This document shows positions 36,961 to 45,667 of a stretch of DNA of 64,000 nt, one piece after another. Numbering within the stretch: the first letter of the stretch is position 1; each line of letters opens with the position of its first letter. Source of the DNA: Corynebacterium sp. MSK008 (GTDB lineage: Bacteria; Actinomycetota; Actinomycetes; Mycobacteriales; Mycobacteriaceae); contig NZ_JASPJX010000010.1 of NCBI RefSeq assembly GCF_030232585.1, positions 1-64,000 of the forward strand. The letters are read 5' to 3'. The position numbers and the translations under genes were made by a program. The notes beneath the pieces are model-generated. The model did not search any database, was not told the origin of the DNA, and saw only the letters and a program-made list of their open reading frames with translations.

Positions 36961-37382
36961 CACCCAAAAACCAGCAGATGGGGCCGCTCGGCCCCGGCAA
37001 AGCGCCGGTCAAGGACCCGATGTCGGGGCTGACCGGCGTGCTTGCCGGCACGCTGATCATGGAGGCCATCACCGTCCTGCTCATCCTCACCGTCATCCTC
37101 AAAGTCGACGGCGGCGAGCACTGGACCACCTTCAACTGGGTCTACATCACCGTCATCGGCCTGGCGCATGTGGTCATGGCGTTCTTCCAGAAGAAGCCGG
37201 CCGCACTCTGGATCGACCTGGCGCTGCAGATCCCGCTGATCTTCGGCTTCTTCATCCACTGGTCGGTGACGGCCGTGGGCATCATCTTCGGCATCGTGTG
37301 GTACTTCGTCATCCGCATGCGCTCCGAGATTGTCCAGCGCATGCGCGGCGGCTACCTCACCACCCAACACTTGGGTACTTAG
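36957..37382 (+). CDS. DUF4233 integral membrane protein
   Basis: The 141-residue protein has four predicted membrane segments (about 24-48, 58-80, 83-100 and 103-122). It is the constant downstream partner of folC in mycobacteria and corynebacteria (Rv2446c in M. tuberculosis, from memory), where it is annotated DUF4233. Start and folC stop overlap as ATGA, so it should be translated with FolC. The function is not known; a membrane role coupled to folate or tRNA genes is only positional. Confidence 0.82.
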   Translation: MTPKNQQMGPLGPGKAPVKDPMSGLTGVLAGTLIMEAITVLLILTVILKVDGGEHWTTFNWVYITVIGLAHVVMAFFQKKPAALWIDLALQIPLIFGFFIHWSVTAVGIIFGIVWYFVIRMRSEIVQRMRGGYLTTQHLGT

Positions 37383-37390
37383 AGGGGCAC

Positions 37391-38800
37391 TTAGAGGTCC
37401 TTGCGCAAAATCTTGCCGGCGGCGTTGCGGGGGATCGCGTCCACGAACGCCACGGCGCGCACCTTTTTATAGGCGGTCACGCGCGCCGCCACCCACTCCA
37501 TCACCTCGGCTTCGCTCAAAAGCCCTCGCTTTACGACGAAAGCCTCCGGCACCCCGCCGCGCTCGGCCACAGCCACATCATCGATCTGCGGGTGCGTGAG
37601 CATGAGCGCCTCGAGTTCGGCGGGGGCGATCTGGAACCCGTGGTACTTGAACACGTCTTTGGCGCGGTCCACGACCGTGACTGTGGCGTCCGGGTTCACC
37701 CGCGCGATGTCGCCGGTGCGCAGCCAGCCGTCCACGATGGCGTTGCGAGTGGCCTCCGGGTTGTGAAGGTAACCGCGCATGACTTGGGGGCCGCGGACGT
37801 GCAGCTCCCCGTCCTCACCGTCGGGAAGTTCCGCGCCGGTGTCCATATCCACCACGCGGAAGTCCGTGTTGGGGATGGCGAACCCGATGGTGCCCGGGTT
37901 GGACTTGCCGGCGACGCCGACGTGGGTCACCGGCGAGGACTCGGTGGTGCCGTAGCCTTGCAGCATGACTATGCCCAGGCGGTCTTCCACGCGCCGGGCC
38001 AGCGCCTCGTCCAAGGGGGCGGCGCCGCAGACCATGTGGGCGCATGCGGCGAAATCGGCCGGGTCGATCACGGGTGAGTTCGCCAACGCCAGCGCGATCG
38101 GCGGGGCGATGAAACTCAGCTCGATGTCGTGCTCGCGGTGGGCGCGCGCGAACTCGCCGAGGTCGAAGCGCGCGGCGGTGAACACGTGCCGGCCCGCGGC
38201 CAGCGAGGACAACAGCAGCGTGTTCAGCCCGTAGATGTGGGAAAACGGCAGGAGAGCGGCCACGCGGGTGCCCTCGCCGATGCTGCTGGCGGCCAGCGCC
38301 GCGTTGAACTGCACGGCGTTGGCGGTAATCGAGCGGTGCGTCAGCTCCACCCCCTTGGGCAGGCCGGTCGTGCCGGAGGAAAACGGGATGGCCGCAACCG
38401 CATCCGGGTCGGCTGGCGCGAAGGCGTCAGCGGGGCCGGGGGCGAGCTCGTCCGGCTCGACACGGTGGGTGACACCGGCGAGGGCGGTGAGGCGGGACGC
38501 TTCGACGTCGATAAGCGAATGCCCGATCAGACACGCCGCCGCACCCGTGCGCGCGACGGCCAGCAGAGCGACCGCGAAGTCGATGGAGTTGGGCAGCCGC
38601 AGCTCAACAACGCTGCCCGGGCCCACGCCGCGGTTGCGCAGGCGGGTGGCGGCGGCGTCCGCGAGCGCGCCCAGCTCGGCGTAGGTGACGGTGCGGCCGG
38701 TGTCGTACTCGGTGATTGCGGGCATATCAGCGCGCGGGATGAGGCGGTCGAGCGGAACGTGAGGCAGCGCGACATCCGGCAGGGGAGAGCTGTGCACCAT
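37391..38800 (-). CDS. AMP-forming acyl-CoA synthetase (4-coumarate-CoA ligase-like)
   Basis: The 469-residue ANL-superfamily enzyme has the phosphate-binding loop SSGTTGLPKGVELTH near residue 143, the YGTTESSP core and the C-terminal hinge GWLRTGDIARVNPD, with the acceptor Lys in PRNAAGKILRKDL. It activates a carboxylic acid as acyl-adenylate and passes it to CoA; the acid is not evident. Similarity is closest to 4-coumarate/propionate-type ligases. It is convergent to the DUF4233 gene and divergent from the small membrane protein at 38826. Confidence 0.85.
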   Translation of the reverse strand: MVHSSPLPDVALPHVPLDRLIPRADMPAITEYDTGRTVTYAELGALADAAATRLRNRGVGPGSVVELRLPNSIDFAVALLAVARTGAAACLIGHSLIDVEASRLTALAGVTHRVEPDELAPGPADAFAPADPDAVAAIPFSSGTTGLPKGVELTHRSITANAVQFNAALAASSIGEGTRVAALLPFSHIYGLNTLLLSSLAAGRHVFTAARFDLGEFARAHREHDIELSFIAPPIALALANSPVIDPADFAACAHMVCGAAPLDEALARRVEDRLGIVMLQGYGTTESSPVTHVGVAGKSNPGTIGFAIPNTDFRVVDMDTGAELPDGEDGELHVRGPQVMRGYLHNPEATRNAIVDGWLRTGDIARVNPDATVTVVDRAKDVFKYHGFQIAPAELEALMLTHPQIDDVAVAERGGVPEAFVVKRGLLSEAEVMEWVAARVTAYKKVRAVAFVDAIPRNAAGKILRKDL

Positions 38801-38812
38801 GGTGAACAAGGC

Positions 38813-38819
38813 TACGGTA
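38813..38819. promoter_or_regulatory. Symmetric -10 region TACGGTA usable on both strands
   Basis: TACGGT on the plus strand is 7 nt before ATG 38826. The same bases read TACCGT on the minus strand, 13 nt before ATG 38800. One short element could therefore serve both divergent genes. Confidence 0.45.
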
Positions 38820-38825
38820 TTGCCC

Positions 38826-39131
38826 ATGCGCATCGTGAGTTTTGCCCTGGCCGCCGTGTTCTCCATCGTCGCGGTGGTGGCCGTCTACACCACCCTGCCC
38901 GGGTGGGTTGGCACAGCGTCGATCGTCGCCGCCGGGCTGTTTTTGGTGCTCGGGTTCTACGAGCAATACACGCGCCGTGAGGTTGTCGCGCCCGAGCTTG
39001 ACGACGAACAACGCGCCACCGTCCAACGCATGAAAGCTGAGGGCAACTTCCAACTGGCGGTGCAGCAGGTGCAGCTGTGGTTCCGCAACACCACACCGGA
39101 AGACGCAGCGCGCATCGTGCGCGAGGCTTAA
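38826..39131 (+). CDS. Small two-helix membrane protein, unknown function
   Basis: The 101-residue protein has two hydrophobic segments at about 4-20 and 26-44. A basic/acidic cytosolic tail follows, containing [27 protein letters not shown], likely helical. I do not recognise the family with confidence. It lies directly upstream of ndk (28 bp) in the place where mycobacteria carry a small membrane protein between folC and ndk. The start is ATG 38826, 7 nt after TACGGT; an upstream in-frame ATG precedes the putative -10 and is unlikely. Confidence 0.7.
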   Translation: MRIVSFALAAVFSIVAVVAVYTTLPGWVGTASIVAAGLFLVLGFYEQYTRREVVAPELDDEQRATVQRMKAEGNFQLAVQQVQLWFRNTTPEDAARIVREA

Positions 39132-39145
39132 ATACGACTTTGGGG

Positions 39146-39151
39146 TAAGAT
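39146..39151 (+). promoter_or_regulatory. -10 element TAAGAT of ndk
   Basis: TAAGAT ends 8 nt before ATG 39160, and there is no purine-rich ribosome binding site. Confidence 0.45.
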
Positions 39152-39159
39152 TTTGGGCT

Positions 39160-39570
39160 ATGACTGAACGCACTCTGATCCTGATCAAGCCCGACGGTGT
39201 CGAAAACGGCCACGTCGGCGACATCATTGCCCGCATCGAGCGCAAGGGCCTGAAGCTGGTTGAGCTGGACCTGCGCACCGCAGACCGCGAGACCGCTGAG
39301 AAGCACTACGCCGAGCACAAGGACAAGCCGTTCTTCGGCGAGCTGGTGGACTTCATCACCTCCGCGCCGCTGGTTGCCGGCATCGTCGAGGGCGAGCGCG
39401 CCATCGAGGCGTGGCGCCAGCTGGCCGGCGGGACCGACCCGGTTTCCAAGGCCACCCCGGGCACCATCCGCGGCGACTTCGCGTTGTCCGTGGCGGAGAA
39501 CGTCGTGCACGGTTCCGACTCGCCGGAGTCCGCCGAGCGCGAGATCGGCATTTGGTTCCCGAACCTTTAA
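39160..39570 (+). CDS. ndk: Nucleoside diphosphate kinase
   Basis: The 136-residue enzyme balances nucleoside triphosphate pools by phosphotransfer through a histidine. It opens [19 protein letters not shown] and has the conserved region [13 protein letters not shown]. The active His lies in [17 protein letters not shown] near residue 115. Length matches the family. It is followed by a strong terminator, so it is the last gene of its unit. Confidence 0.97.
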   Translation: MTERTLILIKPDGVENGHVGDIIARIERKGLKLVELDLRTADRETAEKHYAEHKDKPFFGELVDFITSAPLVAGIVEGERAIEAWRQLAGGTDPVSKATPGTIRGDFALSVAENVVHGSDSPESAEREIGIWFPNL

Positions 39571-39586
39571 ATGCTTTGTTTTTCCA

Positions 39587-39616
39587 CACCGCAGCCACCC
39601 GGCTGCGGTGTTTTTT
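39587..39616 (+). terminator. Rho-independent terminator of ndk
   Basis: CACCGCAGCC (39587-39596) and GGCTGCGGTG (39601-39610) form a perfect 10-bp stem with a 4-nt loop, followed by TTTTTT. Confidence 0.95.
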
Positions 39617-39710
39617 CACGCTTAGGGCGGGGGAATTTCGGACGCGCCCAGCCAACTGTTGTATAAATAGAGTCGCATGTAATTAGTCGTAGTGAGAAAG
39701 GTAGACGGCG

Positions 39711-40268
39711 GTGGCATCTCGCAGCGAACAGGCACGGGCGGTGGAGAAGCGCTCTGCGATCCTGGATGCGGCGATCGAACTGCTGCTCACAGAGGGGTTG
39801 AAGGGGCTGACGCACCGGCAGGTCGCGGCGGCGGCAGCGGTGCCGGTGGGGTCCATCGGCTACTACTACTCCACGCGCAACAAGCTCGTGGCCACCTGCT
39901 TCGGGAAGCTCGTGCAGGGCCGCCTCGACGCATTCAAGCGCGCGAAGGACGGAGGGGTCGAGCTTTCGGACCCGGTGCAGCTGGCCGAAGCGGTCGTCGA
40001 CGTGGTGGCCTGCGGTCAGCCGGAACGCGCTAGTGCGGTGGTCACCGCGTTCGTGGAGGCCCATCGTGAATCCGATGAGGTTGGCGACTACGTCCGCCGC
40101 GCCCTGGAACAGGTGAAGGGGCTCATCGCTGAACTGCTGCAGCTCGCCGGTGTGGATTTCAACGCCTCGCGGGTGCTGCAGATCGTTGTGGGCACCGCCC
40201 TGACCGAAAGCCACGAGAACGCCCCCGTAGCCGCGGTGGCGGATCTTCTGCGACTGGCCGAGAAGTAA
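39711..40268 (+). CDS. TetR-family transcriptional regulator
   Basis: The 185-residue protein has an N-terminal helix-turn-helix (AAIELLLTEGLKGLTHRQ through VGSIGYYYSTR, residues about 20-56) and a helical ligand domain. The GTG start follows GAGAAAGGTAGACGGC. An AT-rich promoter with TATAAAT at 39662-39668 lies 43 bp upstream, unusual for this GC-rich chromosome. No obvious target gene is adjacent, since rne follows on the same strand 173 bp on and ndk lies upstream behind a terminator. Confidence 0.85.
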   Translation: MASRSEQARAVEKRSAILDAAIELLLTEGLKGLTHRQVAAAAAVPVGSIGYYYSTRNKLVATCFGKLVQGRLDAFKRAKDGGVELSDPVQLAEAVVDVVACGQPERASAVVTAFVEAHRESDEVGDYVRRALEQVKGLIAELLQLAGVDFNASRVLQIVVGTALTESHENAPVAAVADLLRLAEK

Positions 40269-40441
40269 TCACTGCCCCGCTGTGCCACAATGGGCAGCGC
40301 AGGCGCCGCGATCGCGGTGCTAGGAAACTTTCACGTGTACCGCACCGTGGGGTTCGCCGCGCGGCCGCTTCGGCACCGACTTGCCAGCGCCCGGCCCACC
40401 CCAGCGGGTTGCGGCTGAGCAAAATTGGAGAGTGACGCACA

Positions 40442-43195
40442 TTGGCTGGTCACAAGAATATTTACGCCGAGTTCGACCGTTCTCAGCTCGCGGAGAAAAC
40501 CCGCGTGTTCACCCTGGCGAAGGCCCTCGGCGTGCCGTCGAAGGAGCTCGTGGTTGCGCTATCGGAGCTTGGCGTGGTCAAGGTCGCGCAGTCCACGCTG
40601 ACGCGCGCTGAGAGCGAGCAGCTTCTCGACGCCCTCGCGAACTCCGCCGAAGCCGCCGAAAGCGCAGACACCGACGAAAGCGCAGACGCCGCGGACGAGA
40701 AGATCCGCCAGCGCGTGCGCAAGGACGTGGAAAACGAAATCCACCAGATCGAGGAGAAGGTCGAGGCGGACCTGCGCGAGGGCCCGCTCACTGACGTGGA
40801 GCCGGAGGTCACCCCCGTGCCGGAGGAAACCAACAACCGCGCCCCCGTCTTCAAGGCCCCGGAGCGCAAGCGCCGCCGCGCGACCCGCCAGGCCGCCCCG
40901 AGCGAGGAGAAGGAGTCCAAGCCTATCGACGAGGCTTCGCCGGAGGACGCGGATAAGCAAGAGCCCGAAGTGATCGAAGAGCCGAAGGCGATCAAGGGTT
41001 CCTCCCGCCTGGAGGCGCAGCGCCGCCGCCGCACGGAGAAGCGCGAAGAGCAGCGCAAACGCTCCCGCATTGTCAGCCAGGCGGAGTTCTTGGCGCGCCG
41101 CGAATCCGTGGAGCGCCACATGGTGGTGCGCGAGCGCGACCGCCACGACGGCCACGGCAAGATCACCCAGGTCGGCGTGCTCGAAGACGGTCTGCTGGTG
41201 GAGCACTTCGTCACCGCCGAAAGTCAATCCTCCATGATCGGCAACATTTATCTGGGTCGCGTGCAGAACGTGCTGTCCAGCATGGAGGCCGCGTTCATCG
41301 ACATCGGGCAGGGCCGCAACGGCGTGCTCTACGCCTCCGAGGTGGACTGGAAGGCCGCCGGTTTGGGCGGGCGTTCGCGCCGCATCGAGCAGGCGCTGAA
41401 ATCCGGCGACCAGGTGCTGGTGCAGGTGACCAAGGACCCGGTCGGCCACAAGGGCGCGCGCCTGACCACCCAGATCTCGCTGGCCGGACGCTACCTGGTC
41501 TACGTGCCGGGCGGCCGCAGCGCAGGCATCTCCCGCAAGCTGCCTGCACCGGAGCGCAAGCGTCTGAAGGAAATCCTGAACAACGTCGTGCCCGGCAAGG
41601 GCGGGGCGATCATCCGCACCGCCGCCGAAAACGTGCCGGAAGAGGCCATCGCGGCCGACGTGAACCGCCTGCACAACCAGTGGACCGCCATCCAAAACCA
41701 GGCGGAGAAAGAAAAGGCGTCGAAGGGCGCGAAGCCGGTCACCCTCTACGAGGAGCCGAACATCCTGGTCAAGGTCGTGCGCGACCTGTTCAACGAGGAC
41801 TTCACCTCGCTCATCGTGGACGGCCGCAAACCGTGGAACACCGTCCACGCCTACGTGCAGTCCGTCGCCCCGGACCTTTTGGACCGGCTGGAGAAGTTCG
41901 ACCGCTCCGCACACGACGGCAAGGACGCCTTCGAGGTCCACCGCATTGATGAGCAGCTGCAGAAGGCGCTGTCGCGCACCGTGTGGCTGCCGTCCGGCGG
42001 CACCCTGGTCATCGACCGCACCGAGGCCATGACCGTCATCGACGTCAACACCGGCAAGTTCACCGGCTCTGGCGGCTCGCTGGAAGAGACGGTGACCTCC
42101 AACAACCTGGAGGCCGCCGAGGAGATCGTGCGTCAGATCCGCCTGCGCGACATCGGCGGCATGATCATCGTCGACTTCATCGACATGATCCTCCCCGAAA
42201 ACCAGGAGCTCGTGCTGCGACGCCTCAACGAGGCGCTCGGCCGCGACCGCACCCGTCACCAGGTCTCCGAGGTCACCTCCCTGGGCCTGGTGCAGATGAC
42301 CCGCAAGCGCCTAGGCAACGGCCTGCTGGAGACCTTCTCCACCGAGTGCGAGTGCTGCGGCGGCCGCGGCATCATCGTCACCGACGACCCCGTCGAGCAC
42401 GACCCCTATTCCGAGCGCGGCCGCGACGAGCGCTCCAAGCGCCGTTCGCGTGACGACGAGCACCGCTCCTCCCGCGGCCGCAACAAACCCGCCGCGGCGG
42501 AGCACGACACCGAGCGTGATTCGGAGCGCGGCGAGCAGCCGCCCCGCGGTTCGCGCCGCTCCAAGCGCAAGCACCTCAACGAAGACGAGATGGACAACCT
42601 GCTCAACTCGATCTTCAGCGACGACAGCGATGGCGGCGACAGCGAGGACGCAGCCGGCGACGACAACAGCGACAACGACGCTTCCGAAGGGCGCCGCCGT
42701 TCCTCGCGCCGCCGGGGCCGCCGCGGAGGCAACCGCGGGCGCGGGCCTCAGACAGACGCCCAGGACAAGCAGGAGGAGCGCCCGGAAAAGGATAAGAGCC
42801 CGGAAGGCGACAAGGACGCCCCGGAGCAGAGCTTCGAGGAAGCGGTGGAGGAGTTCGACAAGTCGCCGCGCCGCAAGCGCCGCACCCGCGGCAACTCCCG
42901 CTCCGACGTCCGCCCGCGTCGCGAGGACTACCAGGACGTCGAGAAGGCTGAGCCAGCCGACAAGGCTGAGCCAGCCGAGAAGAAGAAGCCGGCAGCGAAG
43001 GCGAAGCCGGCGGCGGGTCGCCGGGGCCGCCGCCGCGCCGTGCGCAAGTCCAACGCCACGTCCGCCGCAGCAGCCAACGCCCGCGCGGCCCAGAAGGAAA
43101 GGCCGAAGAAGGAAGAGAGGCAGGCGGAGCGACGTCGAGAAGCAAAGGCTTCCCCGCGGCGCGGACGCAGGCGCGCCACCCGCCGCAGCAGCTAA
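40442..43195 (+). CDS. rne: Ribonuclease E/G with IF2-N-like N-terminal domain
   Basis: The 917-residue endoribonuclease has four parts. Residues about 14-62 (TRVFTLAKALGVPSKELVVA onward) match the short N-terminal helical domain of translation factor IF-2. Residues 63-240 are charged and disordered. The catalytic core (about 245-650) has an S1 segment and metal-binding Asp in TVIDVNTGKF (about 532) and MIIVDFIDM (about 578), plus ECECCGGRG, the zinc-link cysteines. The basic C-terminal 260 residues include KAEPADKAEPAEKKKPAAKAKP-like repeats. It processes rRNA and degrades mRNA. The start appears to be TTG after TTGGAGAG. Confidence 0.9.
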   Translation: MAGHKNIYAEFDRSQLAEKTRVFTLAKALGVPSKELVVALSELGVVKVAQSTLTRAESEQLLDALANSAEAAESADTDESADAADEKIRQRVRKDVENEIHQIEEKVEADLREGPLTDVEPEVTPVPEETNNRAPVFKAPERKRRRATRQAAPSEEKESKPIDEASPEDADKQEPEVIEEPKAIKGSSRLEAQRRRRTEKREEQRKRSRIVSQAEFLARRESVERHMVVRERDRHDGHGKITQVGVLEDGLLVEHFVTAESQSSMIGNIYLGRVQNVLSSMEAAFIDIGQGRNGVLYASEVDWKAAGLGGRSRRIEQALKSGDQVLVQVTKDPVGHKGARLTTQISLAGRYLVYVPGGRSAGISRKLPAPERKRLKEILNNVVPGKGGAIIRTAAENVPEEAIAADVNRLHNQWTAIQNQAEKEKASKGAKPVTLYEEPNILVKVVRDLFNEDFTSLIVDGRKPWNTVHAYVQSVAPDLLDRLEKFDRSAHDGKDAFEVHRIDEQLQKALSRTVWLPSGGTLVIDRTEAMTVIDVNTGKFTGSGGSLEETVTSNNLEAAEEIVRQIRLRDIGGMIIVDFIDMILPENQELVLRRLNEALGRDRTRHQVSEVTSLGLVQMTRKRLGNGLLETFSTECECCGGRGIIVTDDPVEHDPYSERGRDERSKRRSRDDEHRSSRGRNKPAAAEHDTERDSERGEQPPRGSRRSKRKHLNEDEMDNLLNSIFSDDSDGGDSEDAAGDDNSDNDASEGRRRSSRRRGRRGGNRGRGPQTDAQDKQEERPEKDKSPEGDKDAPEQSFEEAVEEFDKSPRRKRRTRGNSRSDVRPRREDYQDVEKAEPADKAEPAEKKKPAAKAKPAAGRRGRRRAVRKSNATSAAAANARAAQKERPKKEERQAERRREAKASPRRGRRRATRRSS

Positions 43196-43201
43196 CGCGG
43201 T

Positions 43202-43379
43202 TTGGTAAAGCGCGTGGTGCCGGTGTAGTCTTGCCGAGTCGCTGTTTCGGGGCGTGCCGCCTCGTTGCCTACGCATGCGGGCACGGCAGGCCACGATAGG
43301 CCCCGAAGCGCTCAAACTGTTCCATTTCCGCCCCCGAGCATGCAGGGGGCGGGCGAGTAGAGATAAGGGGTAACCCTCT
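43202..43379 (+). promoter_or_regulatory. rplU promoter and structured 5' leader
   Basis: TTGGTA (43202-43207) and TAGTCT (43226-43231) with 18 bp spacing give a promoter and a leader of about 140 nt. It contains a long-range stem TTCGGGGC (43246-43253) with GCCCCGAA (43300-43307), enclosing CGTGCC (43253-43258) with GGCACG (43280-43285); the two stems share base 43253. A second hairpin, CCGCCCCC (43328-43335) with GGGGGCGG (43345-43352), ends 13 nt before the AAGGGG ribosome binding site. This layout is expected of an autoregulatory ribosomal-protein leader. Confidence 0.5.
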
Positions 43380-43685
43380 ATGTACGCGATCGTCAAGACC
43401 GGCGGCAAGCAGTACAAGGTTGCCGAGGGCGACCTCGTCAAGGTCGAGAAGCTTGAGGGTGAAGCAGGCGACAAGGTCGAACTCACCCCGATCCTTCTCG
43501 TAGATGGCGCAGACGTCACCTCCGGCGCCGACGCACTGTCCAAGGTCAACGTGACCGCAGAGATCGTCGAGCACGGCAAGGGCAAGAAGGTCGACATTCT
43601 GAAGTACAAGAACAAGACCGGCTACAAGGTCCGCCAGGGCCACCGCCAGCAGCAGACCACCGTCAAGATCACCGGCATTAAGTAA
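43380..43685 (+). CDS. rplU: 50S ribosomal protein L21
   Basis: The 101-residue protein begins [18 protein letters not shown], the L21 signature, and ends with [19 protein letters not shown], which contacts 23S rRNA. L21 stabilises domain structure in the large subunit. rpmA follows 20 bp downstream, the usual rplU-rpmA-obg order. Its long structured leader suggests translation feedback. Confidence 0.97.
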   Translation: MYAIVKTGGKQYKVAEGDLVKVEKLEGEAGDKVELTPILLVDGADVTSGADALSKVNVTAEIVEHGKGKKVDILKYKNKTGYKVRQGHRQQQTTVKITGIK

Positions 43686-43705
43686 CCACTAGGAGAAATT
43701 GAACA

Positions 43706-44050
43706 ATGGCAACCAAGAAGGGTGCATCCAGCTCCTCGAACGGTCGTGACTCTGAGTCCAAGCGCCTCGGTGTGAAGCGCTTCGGTGGCCAGCAGGTCAA
43801 GGCCGGCGAGATCCTCGTCCGTCAGCGCGGCACCAAGTTCCACCCGGGCGACAACGTCGGCCGCGGCGGCGACGACACGCTGTTCGCACTGACCGCAGGC
43901 TCCGTCCAGTTCGGCATCAAGCGCAAGCGCCGCATCGTCAACATCGTCCCGGCCGACGGCCAGGGCGTCGCTTCCGAGGTCCTCGAGCAGGCTGAGGCAG
44001 CAGGCGTTGTCGAGGAAGGCACCGCCGAAGAGGCAACCGCCACCGCGTAA
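43706..44050 (+). CDS. rpmA: 50S ribosomal protein L27 with C-terminal extension
   Basis: The 114-residue protein starts [16 protein letters not shown] and needs no N-terminal processing, unlike Firmicute L27. The conserved [24 protein letters not shown] and [12 protein letters not shown] segments follow. The N-terminus reaches the peptidyl-transferase centre. L27 is normally 85-90 residues; here about 25 extra, acidic and Ala-rich residues ([20 protein letters not shown] onward) are appended. AGGAGAAATTGAACA precedes the ATG. A terminator-like hairpin lies between it and obg. Confidence 0.96.
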   Translation: MATKKGASSSSNGRDSESKRLGVKRFGGQQVKAGEILVRQRGTKFHPGDNVGRGGDDTLFALTAGSVQFGIKRKRRIVNIVPADGQGVASEVLEQAEAAGVVEEGTAEEATATA

Positions 44051-44063
44051 CCGCAAGGCGTAG

Positions 44064-44098
44064 GCGCCGCCGGTCCAGTCGGGCCGACGGCGCTTTTT
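44064..44098 (+). terminator. Terminator after rplU-rpmA
   Basis: GCGCCGCCGG (44064-44073) pairs with CCGACGGCGC (44084-44093) with one mismatch, followed by TTTTT. Confidence 0.8.
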
Positions 44099-44140
44099 GC
44101 ATATCATCGTCCGTGTCCTAGAGAAAGGCGGCAAACCACC

Positions 44141-45646
44141 ATGGCCCAATTCGTTGATCGCGCAACCCTGCACCTGCAAGCAGGCGATGGCGGCCACGGC
44201 TGCACGTCCGTCCACCGCGAAAAGTTCAAACCGCTCGGCGGGCCCGACGGCGGCAACGGCGGGCACGGCGGCGACATCATCCTCGAGGTGTCCACGCAGG
44301 TGCACACGCTGCTGGACTTCCAGTACCGCCCGCACATCAAGGCGCAGCGCGGCGCGAACGGCGCGGGCGACTGGCGCAACGGCGCCCGCGGCGAAGACCT
44401 TGTGCTGGAGGTGCCGGTGGGTACGGTGGTGCGCAGCGAGGATGGCGAGGTGCTCGCGGACTTGACCGTCCCGGGCACCCGCTTCATCGCGGCGGAGGGC
44501 GGTTTCGGCGGCCTAGGCAACGCCGCCTTGGCGACGGCGAAGCGCAAAGCCCCCGGCTTCTCGCTGAAGGGCGAGCCGGGGGAGGCGCACGACCTGATCC
44601 TGGAACTGAAATCGATGGCGGATGTGGGGCTGGTCGGGTTTCCGTCGGCAGGCAAATCCTCGCTCATCTCCGTGGTGTCCGCCGCGAAGCCGAAGATCGC
44701 GGACTACCCGTTCACCACGCTCGCGCCGAACCTGGGTGTGGTCAACGTCGGCCGCGACACGTTCACCATCGCCGACGTGCCGGGCCTGATCCCGGGCGCG
44801 AGCGAGGGCAAGGGCTTGGGCCTGGATTTCCTGCGCCACATTGAGCGCACCGCGGTGCTCGCGCACATCGTGGATGTGGCCACGATGGAGCCGGGCCGCG
44901 ACCCGATCTCCGATATCGAGGCCCTCGAGCACGAGCTGGACACCTACGCCGATGCCCTGGACATGGATTCCGGCCTGGGCGACCTGCGCCAGCGCCCCCG
45001 CCTGGTGGTGCTGAACAAGATGGACATTCCGGAGGCGAAGGAGCTCGCCGAGTTCCTGCGCGCGGACATCGAGGAGAAGTTCGGCTGGCCGGTGTACATG
45101 ATCTCCACTGCCACCCGCGAGGGGCTGGACGAGCTGAAGTGGGCGATGTGGGACATCGTCAAGCGCACCCGCAAAAAGCGTCGCACCATGCCTATCGACG
45201 AACCACAGGTCATCCGCCCCAAAGCCCTCAGCCGACGCGGCGAGGACGACGGTGTGGAGGTCGTGCGTGACCCCATGTACCCGGAGGGCTGGCTGGTTAC
45301 CGGCGAAAAGGTGGAGCGCTGGGTGCGCCAGACGGACTTCGAAAACGACGAAGCCGTCGGCTACCTGTCGGACCGCCTGAACAAGGCGGGCGTTGAAGAC
45401 ATGCTTCGCAAGGCCGGCGCCCACGAGGGCGACACGGTGACCATCGGCGAGATCTCGTTCGACTGGGAGCCGACCATCGGCGGCGACCCGACGCTGGCCG
45501 GCCGCGGCCAAGACGCGCGCCTCGGCGGCACGGACCGCACGTCCGCGGCGGAGCGCAAGCGTGCGTCCCAGGCCCGCCGCGGCCTGATCGACGAGTACGA
45601 CTACGGCACGGGCGAAGAGGCCGACCGCGAACGCTGGCAGGGCTAG
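44141..45646 (+). CDS. obg: Obg GTPase (CgtA)
   Basis: The 501-residue protein has the three Obg domains. The Gly-rich OBG fold occupies about 1-160 ([14 protein letters not shown]). The G domain starts near 165 with G1 [10 protein letters not shown]3 [14 protein letters not shown] and G4 NKMD. A C-terminal OCT domain (about 360-435) and an actinobacterial basic tail follow. It acts in 50S subunit maturation and stress control. The ATG follows GAGAAAGGCGGCAAACCACC. proB begins 21 bp after the stop and seems to have its own promoter. Confidence 0.96.
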   Translation: MAQFVDRATLHLQAGDGGHGCTSVHREKFKPLGGPDGGNGGHGGDIILEVSTQVHTLLDFQYRPHIKAQRGANGAGDWRNGARGEDLVLEVPVGTVVRSEDGEVLADLTVPGTRFIAAEGGFGGLGNAALATAKRKAPGFSLKGEPGEAHDLILELKSMADVGLVGFPSAGKSSLISVVSAAKPKIADYPFTTLAPNLGVVNVGRDTFTIADVPGLIPGASEGKGLGLDFLRHIERTAVLAHIVDVATMEPGRDPISDIEALEHELDTYADALDMDSGLGDLRQRPRLVVLNKMDIPEAKELAEFLRADIEEKFGWPVYMISTATREGLDELKWAMWDIVKRTRKKRRTMPIDEPQVIRPKALSRRGEDDGVEVVRDPMYPEGWLVTGEKVERWVRQTDFENDEAVGYLSDRLNKAGVEDMLRKAGAHEGDTVTIGEISFDWEPTIGGDPTLAGRGQDARLGGTDRTSAAERKRASQARRGLIDEYDYGTGEEADRERWQG

Positions 45647-45653
45647 GGCCGCG

Positions 45654-45659
45654 TAGACT
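45654..45659 (+). promoter_or_regulatory. -10 element TAGACT of proB
   Basis: TAGACT is 8 nt before ATG 45668; the spacer CCAAACGC has no ribosome binding site. Confidence 0.4.
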
Positions 45660-45667
45660 CCAAACGC

